The notes under the pieces are model-generated. The model saw only the letters and a list, made by a program, of their open reading frames with translations, searched no databases and had not been told where the DNA came from. The translations under genes were made by a program, and so were the position numbers. A stretch of 64,000 nt of DNA from Palsa-189 sp963803735 (GTDB taxonomy: Bacteria; Acidobacteriota; Terriglobia; Acidiferrales; UBA7541): NCBI GenBank assembly GCA_963803735.1, contig CAWDNV010000029.1, forward strand, positions 1-64,000, read 5' to 3'. Positions 32,773 through 41,125 of this stretch are shown here, piece after piece. Every line of letters starts with the position of its first letter. Position 1 is the stretch's first letter.

Positions 32773-35751
32773 ATGAAACCCAGCCCGGTTCGTAACTGCT
32801 CGATTTCGGCACAGTTAATTTTGCACGCCTCGTTTTTGAAGAAACTCCGTTCGCGGTGGCCTGCCGGAATATGGTTGTTCAGCACAGGAATTCTCGTCCT
32901 TGTAGGCAGCATATTTGCGCCGGCGCATGCGCAAGTGGTCCTGACGGTAGCGGGTGGTGCGAGCCCCAACCCCGCGCCCTCCGAGAATGTTTGCACTCCC
33001 ATTCGTGCAGCGGCGGCTCACGGGTCGGACATCTACCTCGTAAGCTGTGATCGCATTTACAAAGTGAGCATGCAGGGTACCTGGACGTTAGTGGCCGGGA
33101 ACGGTATCGATGCGTTCAGCGGTGACGGCGGACCGGCCACTAGTGCAAGCCTCGGGCAACCCGAAAGCATCGCGCTCGATACGGGCGGGAATTTATACAT
33201 CTTGGACAGCCACAACCGTCGAGTAAGGGAAGTTTCTGCGTCGACGGGGATCATTCAAACGATTGCCGGCACCGGCGTCGGGGGATTCGGCGGTGATGGC
33301 GGCCCGGCCACATTCAGCCGCATTGGAGGCTACGGCGCGATAACTGTGGATACACAGGGGAACGTCTTTTTGGCCGACGAGCTTAATAATCTTGTTAGGG
33401 AGATCGTGGCATCAACTGGGTTCATCCAGACAGTCGTGGGGCAGCTTTCGCTCCCGCTAGGCGTTTCTGTGGACTCTTCCGGGAATGTCTTTATTGCTGA
33501 CACGGGTCATCATCGCATCCTGGAATTGACGGGAGGTCTCGGAGGGGCCATCCAGACGGTTGCCGGAAATGGGACAGCAGGCTTTGCTGGGGATGGCGGG
33601 ACGGCAACGAGCGCCGAACTCTATTACCCCTACGGTGTATTCGTGGACAACTCGGGGAACATTTTCGTTGCCGACACAGCCAACAATCGTATCCGCCAAG
33701 TCACTGCGGGGATAATCACAACCATAGCGGGAAGTGGGGCCGCAAATCCGAGCAGTTGCAACACCAGCTTTGACCAATGTATCGGCGATGGAGGTCCGGC
33801 GATCAGCGCGATTGTTCCCTCTCCGTTAAAAGTGTTTAAGGATAACTCAGGGAATCTCTTTTTTCTGTCCCTAGTTGATGAACTTCAGGAGATCCGAGCA
33901 GGGACAGTAAACATCCAGACGTTCGCAGCAAATGGTGCAACGGGTTTTGGCGGGGACGGAGGGCCGGCCGCACAAGCGCAGTTGTACCTTCCAGCAGATG
34001 CTGTCGCGGATAAAGTGGGGAATATATATATTGCAGATATCGGGGCGGTACGCAAAGTTGTAGCGGCTACGGTCGTAATTCAAACGATCGCCGGAATAAG
34101 GGTTGGCGGCGCGACCTCGCTGAGCGGTGATGGCGGTCCGGCTGCCAGCGCAACCACCAGTCCCAACGGTCTTTTCGTGGACACGGCTGGAAATGTTTTT
34201 GTCGCAGACGCCTTCAACGAGGTGCGTGAAATCTCTGCCGCCACGGGCACGATTCGATCGGTTGCGGGGAACGGGGCGGCAGGGTATAGCGGCGATGGTG
34301 GGCCCGCCACGAACGCGCAGCTCAATTATCCGAGTAGCGTTTTCGTCGATGCTGCGGGAAACATATTTATTGCAGATGCGAACAACAGCGTTATCCGAGA
34401 AGTGATCGGCGGGCCGGGAGGAAACATTGTTACCGTTGCAGGTAATGGCACGCCCGGTTACAGCGGCGATGGCGGACTAGCGACTAACGCGCAACTGGCC
34501 TATCCCAGCGGCGTGTATGTAGATCCTTCGGGAAACATCTTCGTCGCTGATGGGAACAATGTCATTCGCGAAGTTGTGGCAGGCACGAACATTATTCAGA
34601 CCGTCGCAGGGAATGGTCTCGACGGCTACAACGGCGACAATATACCCGCCACAATGGCCACGCTCAACGGCACGACAGGTGTCTATGGCGATACCTTGGG
34701 CAACATCTATGTACCAGATCCGATCAATAACATCGTTCGTGCATTTACGGTTGGCGGCAATATTCACACTGTCGTAGGAAATCGGGTTCAGGGATTTGGC
34801 GGCGATGGAGGCGGGGCGCTTGCGGCAGAGCTGGACTCGCCCATAGCTGTATTTGTGGAGCCCTCGGGCACGCTGATAATCACGGACACTGCTAATCATC
34901 GTATTCGCGTTCTGGGTCCGGCGCCTAGCGGTAATGCGAGCAGCACGACGATCAGCGCTTCACCAAATCCTTCTATCGGCGGCCAAAACGTGACGTTTAC
35001 AGCGGCAGTCGGAAATTCGGCAGGCGGCGCACCAACCGGAACGGTCAACTTTCTGGATAATGGTACTCAGATCGGGTCAGTTGCCCTGAACAATGGCCAG
35101 GCTACTTTCATTACCTCGTCTCTAGCGGTCGGCTCTCACACCATCAGCGCGCAATTTGCGGGCAACTCCACATTCGCGTCGAGTACGTCCGCATCGTTGA
35201 CCGAAACCGTGAATGCCGCCGCATTCGGCCCCGCTCCTGCCAACATGCCGACCGTCACGGCCGGCCAGAGCGTTACCTTTGCCTTGACCATGTATGCCGC
35301 CCCGGGTTCGAATCTCTCGTTTACGATGGCATGTCTTGGGTTGCCGGCGAATTCGTCGTGCAGTTTCAGCCCGAATCCGTTTGCGCCAGCTCCGCCGCCC
35401 AATGGATCGCAGGTGCAGGTGACGTTCTCAACTCAGGCAGCTTCGGCCTTGGTAAACATACCGCGTCAGAGAATTCCCTTAACGGGGAACTTCGCCTTGT
35501 TGGGTTTTGTGGGTTTGCTCGCCGCGATCGGTGGTTTGTTCGGCCGGTGCACGCGCAGCTCCGGCCGGTTCGCATGGACAACGGCGGCGGTCGTGCTCGC
35601 GACGGCGCTGGTCGGATGTGGCGGCGGCTCGAATCCGAGTACCCCCCTACCGCTGACTGGAGGGACGCCGAAAGGAATCGCTAATATTACTGTGAGTGCG
35701 ACGTCAGGTTCGACAACTCTGATCAAGACAATTCCGGTGAATGTCCAGTAG
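32773..35751 (+). CDS. Large NHL-repeat surface protein with Ig-like domain
   Basis: 992 residues from the ATG at 32773, with GGGGAG upstream. Signal peptide about 20-50 ending PAHA-Q. Residues about 50-715 are some 11-12 NHL-type repeats: 'TVAGNG..G..GDGGPAT.A.L..P.GV.VD..GNI.IADT.NN.IR.V', forming propellers. Residues about 720-820 are a bacterial Ig-like domain (TTISASPNPSIGGQNVTFTA; PTGTVNFLDNGTQIGSVAL). It ends with a hydrophobic segment (LLGFVGLLAAIGGLFG), a second hydrophobic stretch, CGGG, and GIANITVSATSGSTTLI, a tail common in acidobacterial surface proteins. Probably cell-surface and binding-related. Confidence 0.88.
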   Translation: MKPSPVRNCSISAQLILHASFLKKLRSRWPAGIWLFSTGILVLVGSIFAPAHAQVVLTVAGGASPNPAPSENVCTPIRAAAAHGSDIYLVSCDRIYKVSMQGTWTLVAGNGIDAFSGDGGPATSASLGQPESIALDTGGNLYILDSHNRRVREVSASTGIIQTIAGTGVGGFGGDGGPATFSRIGGYGAITVDTQGNVFLADELNNLVREIVASTGFIQTVVGQLSLPLGVSVDSSGNVFIADTGHHRILELTGGLGGAIQTVAGNGTAGFAGDGGTATSAELYYPYGVFVDNSGNIFVADTANNRIRQVTAGIITTIAGSGAANPSSCNTSFDQCIGDGGPAISAIVPSPLKVFKDNSGNLFFLSLVDELQEIRAGTVNIQTFAANGATGFGGDGGPAAQAQLYLPADAVADKVGNIYIADIGAVRKVVAATVVIQTIAGIRVGGATSLSGDGGPAASATTSPNGLFVDTAGNVFVADAFNEVREISAATGTIRSVAGNGAAGYSGDGGPATNAQLNYPSSVFVDAAGNIFIADANNSVIREVIGGPGGNIVTVAGNGTPGYSGDGGLATNAQLAYPSGVYVDPSGNIFVADGNNVIREVVAGTNIIQTVAGNGLDGYNGDNIPATMATLNGTTGVYGDTLGNIYVPDPINNIVRAFTVGGNIHTVVGNRVQGFGGDGGGALAAELDSPIAVFVEPSGTLIITDTANHRIRVLGPAPSGNASSTTISASPNPSIGGQNVTFTAAVGNSAGGAPTGTVNFLDNGTQIGSVALNNGQATFITSSLAVGSHTISAQFAGNSTFASSTSASLTETVNAAAFGPAPANMPTVTAGQSVTFALTMYAAPGSNLSFTMACLGLPANSSCSFSPNPFAPAPPPNGSQVQVTFSTQAASALVNIPRQRIPLTGNFALLGFVGLLAAIGGLFGRCTRSSGRFAWTTAAVVLATALVGCGGGSNPSTPLPLTGGTPKGIANITVSATSGSTTLIKTIPVNVQ

Positions 35752-35961
35752 TCAGTACCCTTGGGTATGAGGAGGGGAAATTGGTGGGGAGAATTTCCTA
35801 AGGAAGGGACCGGGGTGCCCATCGCTGGACAACCCAACTAGTGGCTGGTTGTGGCGCGGTATAACCTGACGAGTGCTTTCGCCTGGTGCCCCAACGATCT
35901 CTTCATTAGTTCAGACGAGACGCAATCGTTTTGACAACCTTGGCGACAACTTCGTCCACGG

Positions 35962-36138
35962 CTGGCGAAGCACCGGCTTGGGCCGTATGAGCCGACGCCG
36001 GTGACGTGGTTCAAAATCCTGAATCCTGAATACAGCCAGAAGCGCGGACGCCGGGAGATGTTCGATAAGTTCCACGAGCGCACCGCGAGAGCGACCATCG
36101 CCGGATTGCGGAACACTGAATTAGGGAATGGAATCTAA
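35962..36138 (+). pseudogene. C-terminal remnant of an ATP-dependent DNA ligase, second copy
   Basis: Fifty-eight codons: LAKHRLGPYEPTPVTWFKIL then NPEYSQKRGRREMFDKFHER and TIAGLRN to a TAA at 36136. It corresponds to the same end region (W.KI.NP.YSQ.RGR.EMF) as the remnant at 28167-28531 but in the opposite orientation. The upstream sequence loses the frame at once. The two tails differ too much to be a recent duplication. Confidence 0.7.
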
Positions 36139-36200
36139 GGGCTAAGTCTTCTGGACAAGCTTTAACGCCTATCTCAAAATTGGTCTCGTAACTCATTTTG

Positions 36201-36638
36201 TTATCCCATTCTTCTGAGTCCTTCTTTTACCTTTGCCACGTTCGGGCCTTCTCCGGCTCCCTCATAAAATGAGAGGTCCTCGTCGATTCCAACCAGCCGC
36301 AAGACTTGTCCCCCTGGCGCCTGAAAATAAAGATGGGGGCCCGGTATATCAAGCTTCCTGACACCGAAATCGAGAATCCTCCGCGTCATTTCTTCCACGT
36401 TGTCGGACTTGATTTCCAGCCAGACCGATCTTGCAATCCGTAAGAACTCGCTCTCATTAGGGACATCCCCATAGAGAAACCCGATATAGAAGTTTTCTCC
36501 CAGACGAAGGAAGTGCCTTTCGTTCTCCTCTTTCGTGATTTTGCCACCGAGGACATCACAATAAAATTTGCGAATGCTGTCCCGAACTTGTCGCGGAACT
36601 ATGACCGACGAATGATTTCCAAAAATTACTTTTGCCAT
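36201..36638 (-). CDS. VOC-superfamily protein
   Basis: 145 residues from the ATG at 36638 with AAGGAG five bases upstream. VOC pattern: VRDSIRKFYCDVLGGKITKE, HFLRLGENFYIGFLYGD, VWLEIKSDNVEEMTRRILDF, and LYFQAPGGQVLRLVGIDED. It is the third gene of an ArsR-AHSA1-VOC run, nine bases after the AHSA1 gene, and so probably shares their regulation. Substrate unknown. Confidence 0.82.
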   Translation of the reverse strand: MAKVIFGNHSSVIVPRQVRDSIRKFYCDVLGGKITKEENERHFLRLGENFYIGFLYGDVPNESEFLRIARSVWLEIKSDNVEEMTRRILDFGVRKLDIPGPHLYFQAPGGQVLRLVGIDEDLSFYEGAGEGPNVAKVKEGLRRMG

Positions 36639-36647
36639 GATCACTCC

Positions 36648-37095
36648 TTATCTGGCGCTTTCAATTGACGCTTTTTTGTGTGAGGCATCTCCAAATTGCT
36701 CAGGGAGAATATCTAAGAAGTAGTTCCAGCCTTTCTCGTGCGTCCTTGCCAAGTCATTGTCCGGAAGGTCGGAATGCACGAGGGTCATCAGAGTGTCTTC
36801 TCCCACTTTCTTAAACGTCACCGTGACCGTCGACTCCTCTCCTGATGTCTTCGGAGACATCCAGGTATGCTGAATTCGACCCGGTCGCTCTACCTCTGTA
36901 AATCGCCCGAAATGAGGAGTCCCCCTGACGGTAAAGTATAAAAACCCGTCCACTTTCGGATTGAAGATCAGCTTGTCAGCCGCATTCCAGGGGTTGCCGG
37001 GGATCTTTGGATTCAGCCACGCATCGTAAACCTCACTCGGAGGAGCGGGGATTGTTCGTTCAAACTTAAGTTCAATGGTTCTTTGATGTATTCAT
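36648..37095 (-). CDS. AHSA1/SRPBCC-family protein with a frameshift in its first codons
   Basis: The expected start is the ATG at 37095-37093, overlapping the arsR-like stop as ATGA, but it reads only MNTSKNH before a stop. One base out of frame the family sequence runs uninterrupted: TIELKFERTIPAPPSEVYDA, WLNPKIPGNPWNAADKLIFN, GRFTEVERPGRIQHTWMSP, and HEKGWNYFLDILPEQF. Total length is 448 bases, one more than a multiple of three, consistent with one extra base near 37082. The first in-frame conventional start is a GTG at 36953, which would lose about 40 residues. SRPBCC proteins bind hydrophobic ligands or act as Hsp90 activators. Confidence 0.75.
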
Positions 37096-37418
37096 CTTTT
37101 CTTCTCTTTCTTGTCCTTAAAATACTGCTCAAACTGATCGAGGTGTTTGTTCCAGAACCGCTCGTACTCGTGCACCCATCCTGCTATCTCCCGAAGTGGT
37201 TCACCTCGAAAAGAAATGAGGACTTCGCGACCCTGTTTTCTGCGTTCAATTAGTCCAGCTCTTTCGAGCAGCTTAAGGTGTTTCGTCACCGCGTTTAAAG
37301 CAGTGTCGAACGGCTTTGCGATTTCAAGGAATCGAGCAGGTCCACTTGCTAGCTGGCCGATAATCGCACGCCTAGTAGGGTGAGAAATGGCGGTCAGAAC
37401 ATTGCTTAGCTGATCCAT
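37092..37418 (-). CDS. ArsR-family winged-helix repressor
   Basis: 108 residues from the ATG at 37418 (MDQLSNVLTAISHPTRRAII). The helix-turn-helix is FDTALNAVTKHLKLLERAGL, with IERRKQGREVLISF as the wing and a basic C-terminus. No CxC metal motif is visible, so it belongs to the SRPBCC-linked group rather than the arsenic sensors. The frame extends 12 codons upstream, but that DNA is the 36-bp operator palindrome and the promoter. The message is probably leaderless, and the product likely represses its own operon. Confidence 0.9.
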   Translation of the reverse strand: MDQLSNVLTAISHPTRRAIIGQLASGPARFLEIAKPFDTALNAVTKHLKLLERAGLIERRKQGREVLISFRGEPLREIAGWVHEYERFWNKHLDQFEQYFKDKKEKKR

Positions 37419-37454
37419 GCCACACATTACACCGTATGGTGTAATGTGTGGCAA
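37418..37454 (-). promoter_or_regulatory. 36-bp operator palindrome enclosing the promoter of the arsR-AHSA1-VOC operon
   Basis: Two perfect 16-base arms, TGCCACACATTACACC (37418-37433) and its complement (37438-37453), are separated by four bases. On the minus strand TTGCCA (37454-37449) and TGTAAT (37431-37426) sit exactly 17 bases apart, a good sigma-70-type promoter lying across the palindrome. The palindrome abuts the ATG, leaving no room for a leader. Binding of the ArsR-type dimer here would block its own promoter; the binding is inferred. Confidence 0.8.
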
Positions 37455-37513
37455 GCTCTTTATATGCCTTTTTTTTTGGAGTTAATCCCGTCGGGACTAG
37501 TTGCAGTACGTAG

Positions 37514-37777
37514 CTACTGAGGCGGGAAGTCCTCCACAAGTTCGTCGCCCCGATCAATGCACCAACAACCTTCCGGCAACCAACTCGTCTCTGGATCAGC
37601 ATCCAATTCGACCCGTGTAAAGGATCGTTGCCAGCAGACCACGAAGGCAGCGGCAGCTTCATGGCCGTAATCTTCGTCGAAGGTGTTCACGCCATATATT
37701 ATTGTTTCGATTGAGCAGCTATGGAGTTCGTCTTGTAATTCGTCGTGGGCGATGAGGGCGCGGCCGTATGGTTGCAA
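37514..37777 (-). CDS. Hypothetical protein, start inside repeat B
   Basis: Up to 87 residues. HDELQDELHSCSIETIIYGV and EAAAAFVVCWQRSFTRVELD look like a folded alpha/beta protein. The only available start is a TTG lying in the end palindrome of repeat B, with no ribosome site, so the repeat may have replaced the original 5' end. Family not recognised. Confidence 0.4.
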   Translation of the reverse strand: MQPYGRALIAHDELQDELHSCSIETIIYGVNTFDEDYGHEAAAAFVVCWQRSFTRVELDADPETSWLPEGCWCIDRGDELVEDFPPQ

Positions 37778-37900
37778 TCAACAGCGCATTGATTGCAACG
37801 GCGGAGCCCCGAATCAATCAACCGGGATGGGATCTTCCGGTGGGATTACTGGCCAGGTGAGCTGCTGCCCATGTCGGGACAATCAATACGCAATTGATTG
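37775..37900 (+). repeat. Palindrome-bounded repeat, copy B
   Basis: A 126-bp element with a perfect CAATCAA-N7-TTGATTG palindrome at each end (37775-37795 and 37880-37900). About 94% identical to 7483-7609 in the same orientation. It lies between two minus-strand genes and its left end touches the start of the gene at 37514-37777. Confidence 0.75.
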
Positions 37901-37946
37901 ACATCGCCCTGTTGATGACGGGGGCTAGTTGCAAAGGACTGCGCGT

Positions 37947-40109
37947 CTATTGAAGGTTCGCGAGCGCCGTCGCGTTTGCGTCATAAAAGTCGCACTGTCC
38001 CGTGCGGTATCCGTTAATCTGTACAGAAGCATCGTCAATTTGGAGCATAGGATCAGTGTTTGCGTTGTAAGGCGGCCACACCTTAGCTCCTGCTGGATTT
38101 GGATTGCCTCTGGTGGCGAACTGCGTCCAATAACCCATGATTTGGCTGGACAGCGCGAGTTCGGCAGGCGTGGGCGTGTAAATACCGGGATCGACGAACG
38201 ACGGATCGCCAAACAAAAAGTGGTCTTGGGCCCCGTGAAAAGCGCGATAAGGGGTCACGTTAGGGTCATTGTTTTCGAACCTGTGGGTATAGATGTAACG
38301 CCAGACAGGTCCTCCGCTCGTGCCAACGGCGGCGCGGGAGACCTGGCGATAAGGGCAGCTGCCGCCCACGGTCAGATCGCTATCCACCGCGATGAGCTGC
38401 CAGACGGGCAGATCGAGGATGTCACTTGGCGCATAGAGACTCAACAGTGTGTTCGAGCCCGACGGTGTGACGAGTGGATCGAATTCGGCGTGAATCGTGC
38501 TATCGAAACCTGTCTCATCGATTTGCGAACTGGTCGGATCGTCGTTGGGACACTGGGTAGCGGGCAGCGTGACACCGGCACACCAGCTCGGCATGCCGGC
38601 CATAGATGCGTCCTCTCTATTGGAGCCGAGGAGCAGCGGAACAGGGGAGCCGCCATGTTGCTGAAGCCAGTCGTACGGATTTACCGGAACGACGTCGGGC
38701 TCCAGGTTGACGATTAGCACGGGATCGTTTTGCGTATACCAGGTTGAATATGCCGCGTTCGGATTGCAGCCGGTTGTTGCTGGCAGGACGCATGGGGCTA
38801 CAAGAGTGGCCGCTGCGACGCTTCGGAGACAAGTAAGGAATTCGGCGGCGGGAACCGTGTCACACACAGTGGATTGCCCACCGATCGTGCCGGTGAACCC
38901 GCTAACGAGAGGCGCATCCTGAGCTTCTTTGGCTGCCAAATCCAGTAACTGTCCATGGACGATAGAGCCGCCTTCCATGATAGCGGCGGAGAAGCATAGC
39001 TGGCCTGCGCCGCATTGGCTCGATGGTCCCTGGGTAAGAGGTGAACTCAGCAACGTCTCGATGTCCGATGAACCTGAGGACGTGCCGAAAACCGTGATGT
39101 GCGCGGGGTCGCCACCGAATGAGGCGATGTTTTGCTGCACCCATGCGAGGGCGGCAATCTGGTCTCTCAAACCATAATTGCCTGAGGAACCCCCGTTCTC
39201 CGTATCCAGGCCTGAGTTCGTGAGGGAGCCCAGGATTCCCACCCTGAAATCCACAGTTACGAGAATGACTCCCTGCGTGGGCAGTTCGGGCGGATCGGAG
39301 TAATCGAAACCAGGATTACCAGTCCCCTTCCGATTGGCCCCACCGTGAATGTAGACCATCACGGGCTGCGGCTGCCCGTGCGGCGTCTGTGACGAAACGA
39401 AGACGTTCAGATAGAGGCAGTCTTCCTGGCCTTTCACCACGCCCTTAGGATTCGCCGACATACATCGGACTCCAGGTTGCTGGGGTTGCGAAGGTGCCGG
39501 CGGCTGAGGTGGCTTCCAACGCAAAGAGCCCACGGGTGGCGCCGCGTAGGGTATCCCGAGGAACTCGAGTACGTTGCTCGCGCCGCATTCCGGCGAGCCG
39601 CACGTAACAAGAGTCCCTTGCACTGTGCCGTTATTCGTCTGTGCGACCGTGCCCTTGATGCTTATGACGTAGCCGTGGCTGCCGGATTGATTGTTCGCAT
39701 CGGTAACTCGAATGACAAATGCCACGTTTGATTGTACGACTGTCGGTGTTCCGGAAATTGTTATTGAGTCGCTCGAGGTGGTGGGCACGAGCATAAAACC
39801 AGCAGGCAAACCGCCGGAGAGCACGCCCCAGGTGAAAGGTGCCGCGCCACCTTCGGCTTGTAACGTCTCCGTGTACGCTGCCCCTACGGTTCCATCGGAC
39901 AAGGATCTTGCGGAAATCGATGGTGCTGCCGGAGGCGGGCCGCCAGAATTGGTGTTAGTGGTGTTTGTAGTGTTATTGGCATTGGTGGGCGTCGCCGAGT
40001 TGTATCCTCCGCCGCCCGTACAGCCGCTGAGCAGCAACCATAACGGAGCCAGGAATAACCAAGAGGGCCAAAGCCATCGAACGGGTGGTACCGAATTAGT
40101 GGATACCAT
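37947..40109 (-). CDS. Lipoprotein type-B carboxylesterase with an Ig-like (He_PIG) domain
   Basis: 720 residues. Lipoprotein signal with lipobox LLLSG-C30, then an Asn/Thr-rich linker. Residues about 65-152 are a putative Ig domain (LSDGTVGAAYTETLQAEGGA; FTWGVLSGGLPAGFML). From about 162 it is a type-B carboxylesterase: LEFLGIPYAAPPVGSLRWKP, EDCLYLNVF, YIHGGA oxyanion region, nucleophile S344 in FGTSSGSS, and the histidine in FHGAQDHFLFGD. It would hydrolyse esters outside the inner membrane. The start is the ATG at 40109; no strong ribosome site is visible. Transcribed alone. Confidence 0.9.
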   Translation of the reverse strand: MVSTNSVPPVRWLWPSWLFLAPLWLLLSGCTGGGGYNSATPTNANNTTNTTNTNSGGPPPAAPSISARSLSDGTVGAAYTETLQAEGGAAPFTWGVLSGGLPAGFMLVPTTSSDSITISGTPTVVQSNVAFVIRVTDANNQSGSHGYVISIKGTVAQTNNGTVQGTLVTCGSPECGASNVLEFLGIPYAAPPVGSLRWKPPQPPAPSQPQQPGVRCMSANPKGVVKGQEDCLYLNVFVSSQTPHGQPQPVMVYIHGGANRKGTGNPGFDYSDPPELPTQGVILVTVDFRVGILGSLTNSGLDTENGGSSGNYGLRDQIAALAWVQQNIASFGGDPAHITVFGTSSGSSDIETLLSSPLTQGPSSQCGAGQLCFSAAIMEGGSIVHGQLLDLAAKEAQDAPLVSGFTGTIGGQSTVCDTVPAAEFLTCLRSVAAATLVAPCVLPATTGCNPNAAYSTWYTQNDPVLIVNLEPDVVPVNPYDWLQQHGGSPVPLLLGSNREDASMAGMPSWCAGVTLPATQCPNDDPTSSQIDETGFDSTIHAEFDPLVTPSGSNTLLSLYAPSDILDLPVWQLIAVDSDLTVGGSCPYRQVSRAAVGTSGGPVWRYIYTHRFENNDPNVTPYRAFHGAQDHFLFGDPSFVDPGIYTPTPAELALSSQIMGYWTQFATRGNPNPAGAKVWPPYNANTDPMLQIDDASVQINGYRTGQCDFYDANATALANLQ

Positions 40110-40252
40110 TTACCCCCATTCCGGCGTGAATTGCCTAACGTTTCAGGGTTACGCTTGGGGACGCTGCCGCTTAACGGTGGCCGATTCTATCCCTTAAAAC
40201 CTGAGCGTCAAGGAATTTCATACACGGTCATCTGTTACGGTCATCTTTGTCG

Positions 40253-40327
40253 GGGGCGAAGCTGTTCGATTTCGGCTTGACCAAGCTATGGCTCACATCG
40301 AAGACGGGAACGAGGCAGCTGTGGTAG
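40253..40327 (+). pseudogene. Possible DFG-region stump of a Ser/Thr kinase
   Basis: Reads GAKLFDFGLTKLWLTSKTGT before a stop. KLFDFGLTKL is almost the DFG motif of the neighbouring kinases (KLLDFGLAKL), but nothing kinase-like surrounds it. About 12 codons of similarity only, so it may be chance. If real, it marks another rearranged kinase just upstream of the STAS gene. Confidence 0.35.
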
Positions 40328-40339
40328 GTTGGTGGCCCA

Positions 40340-41023
40340 ATGCAACTGATCCTGCAAAGCCGAATGATGGGAGATGTGGTTGTCATTCATTGCCAGGGTC
40401 ATATCGTCTTTGGTGACGAGGTCCGCACTCTCCAACGGGAGGTCGAAAAACTTACGCACGTTAGGAAGAGCGTCGTTCTGCAGTTGGCAGGAGTTAGTTA
40501 CGTAGACAGTGGCGGGTTGGGAGCCCTGGTTCGTCTCCGTAATCTGCTCCGGTTCGACGGCGGTGATCTGAAACTTTGCCAGTTATCTCCATTTGTTCTC
40601 CAGGTCCTTACAGCCACGAAGTTACATGGCGTGTTCCACACGTATGCATCGGAGAAAGAAGCGATTGAAGCATTTTCTTGGGCGCTAGCACCTCCTGAAA
40701 AGACATCTGGAGGAACGAGAATCGTTTGCATCGACAGTTCCAATGACTTACTGGCGTACCTGAACGTTCTGTTGAAGCGGGCAGGCTATGAAGTCTTCAC
40801 GACCAAATACCTGTCCGATGCTATGATCCTCATACGTGCGACCAAGCCCCGTATCGTGATTTATGGTTCCGGGATGCAAACGAGCGAGTCAGCGATCGAG
40901 AAGTTCCGCGAGAGCGTTCCGAATGTGCAGGTCTTGCTTCTTCCGTCCGATTTTTCGACAGCGGAAGCGAGCCAAGCGGGCACGGAGTTAGTAGACCGCG
41001 TCCGGTCGGTCCTCACGGCTTAG
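40340..41023 (+). CDS. STAS domain fused to a degenerate receiver-like domain
   Basis: 227 residues. Residues 1-115 are a STAS domain: VVVIHCQGHIVFGDEVRTLQ, then LQLAGVSYVDSGGLGALVRL with the candidate phosphoserine in DSGG. Residues about 125-225 have a CheY-like order (TRIVCIDSSNDLLAYLNVLL, KRAGYEVFTT, AKPRIVIYGSGMQ, VQVLLLPSDF). The position of the phospho-acceptor aspartate is occupied by GSG, and the first acidic pair is reduced to one D. It may therefore act as a non-phosphorylated pseudo-receiver. It sits 100 bases upstream of the triple kinase operon, same strand. Confidence 0.82.
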   Translation: MQLILQSRMMGDVVVIHCQGHIVFGDEVRTLQREVEKLTHVRKSVVLQLAGVSYVDSGGLGALVRLRNLLRFDGGDLKLCQLSPFVLQVLTATKLHGVFHTYASEKEAIEAFSWALAPPEKTSGGTRIVCIDSSNDLLAYLNVLLKRAGYEVFTTKYLSDAMILIRATKPRIVIYGSGMQTSESAIEKFRESVPNVQVLLLPSDFSTAEASQAGTELVDRVRSVLTA

Positions 41024-41125
41024 CCATAGCTTCGGTAGCGCAATTCCTGCGAACGGAATCGCTGTTCCCGAGTCTGTAATCGACGCTACAATGCGCGTCA
41101 CCACTTGTGAGGAGTGAGTGGCCCG

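Noticed and set aside
40110..40339. A longer kinase pseudogene before the STAS/receiver gene
   Set aside because: Only about 12 codons around KLFDFGLTKL resemble a kinase; kept as a low-confidence stump only.
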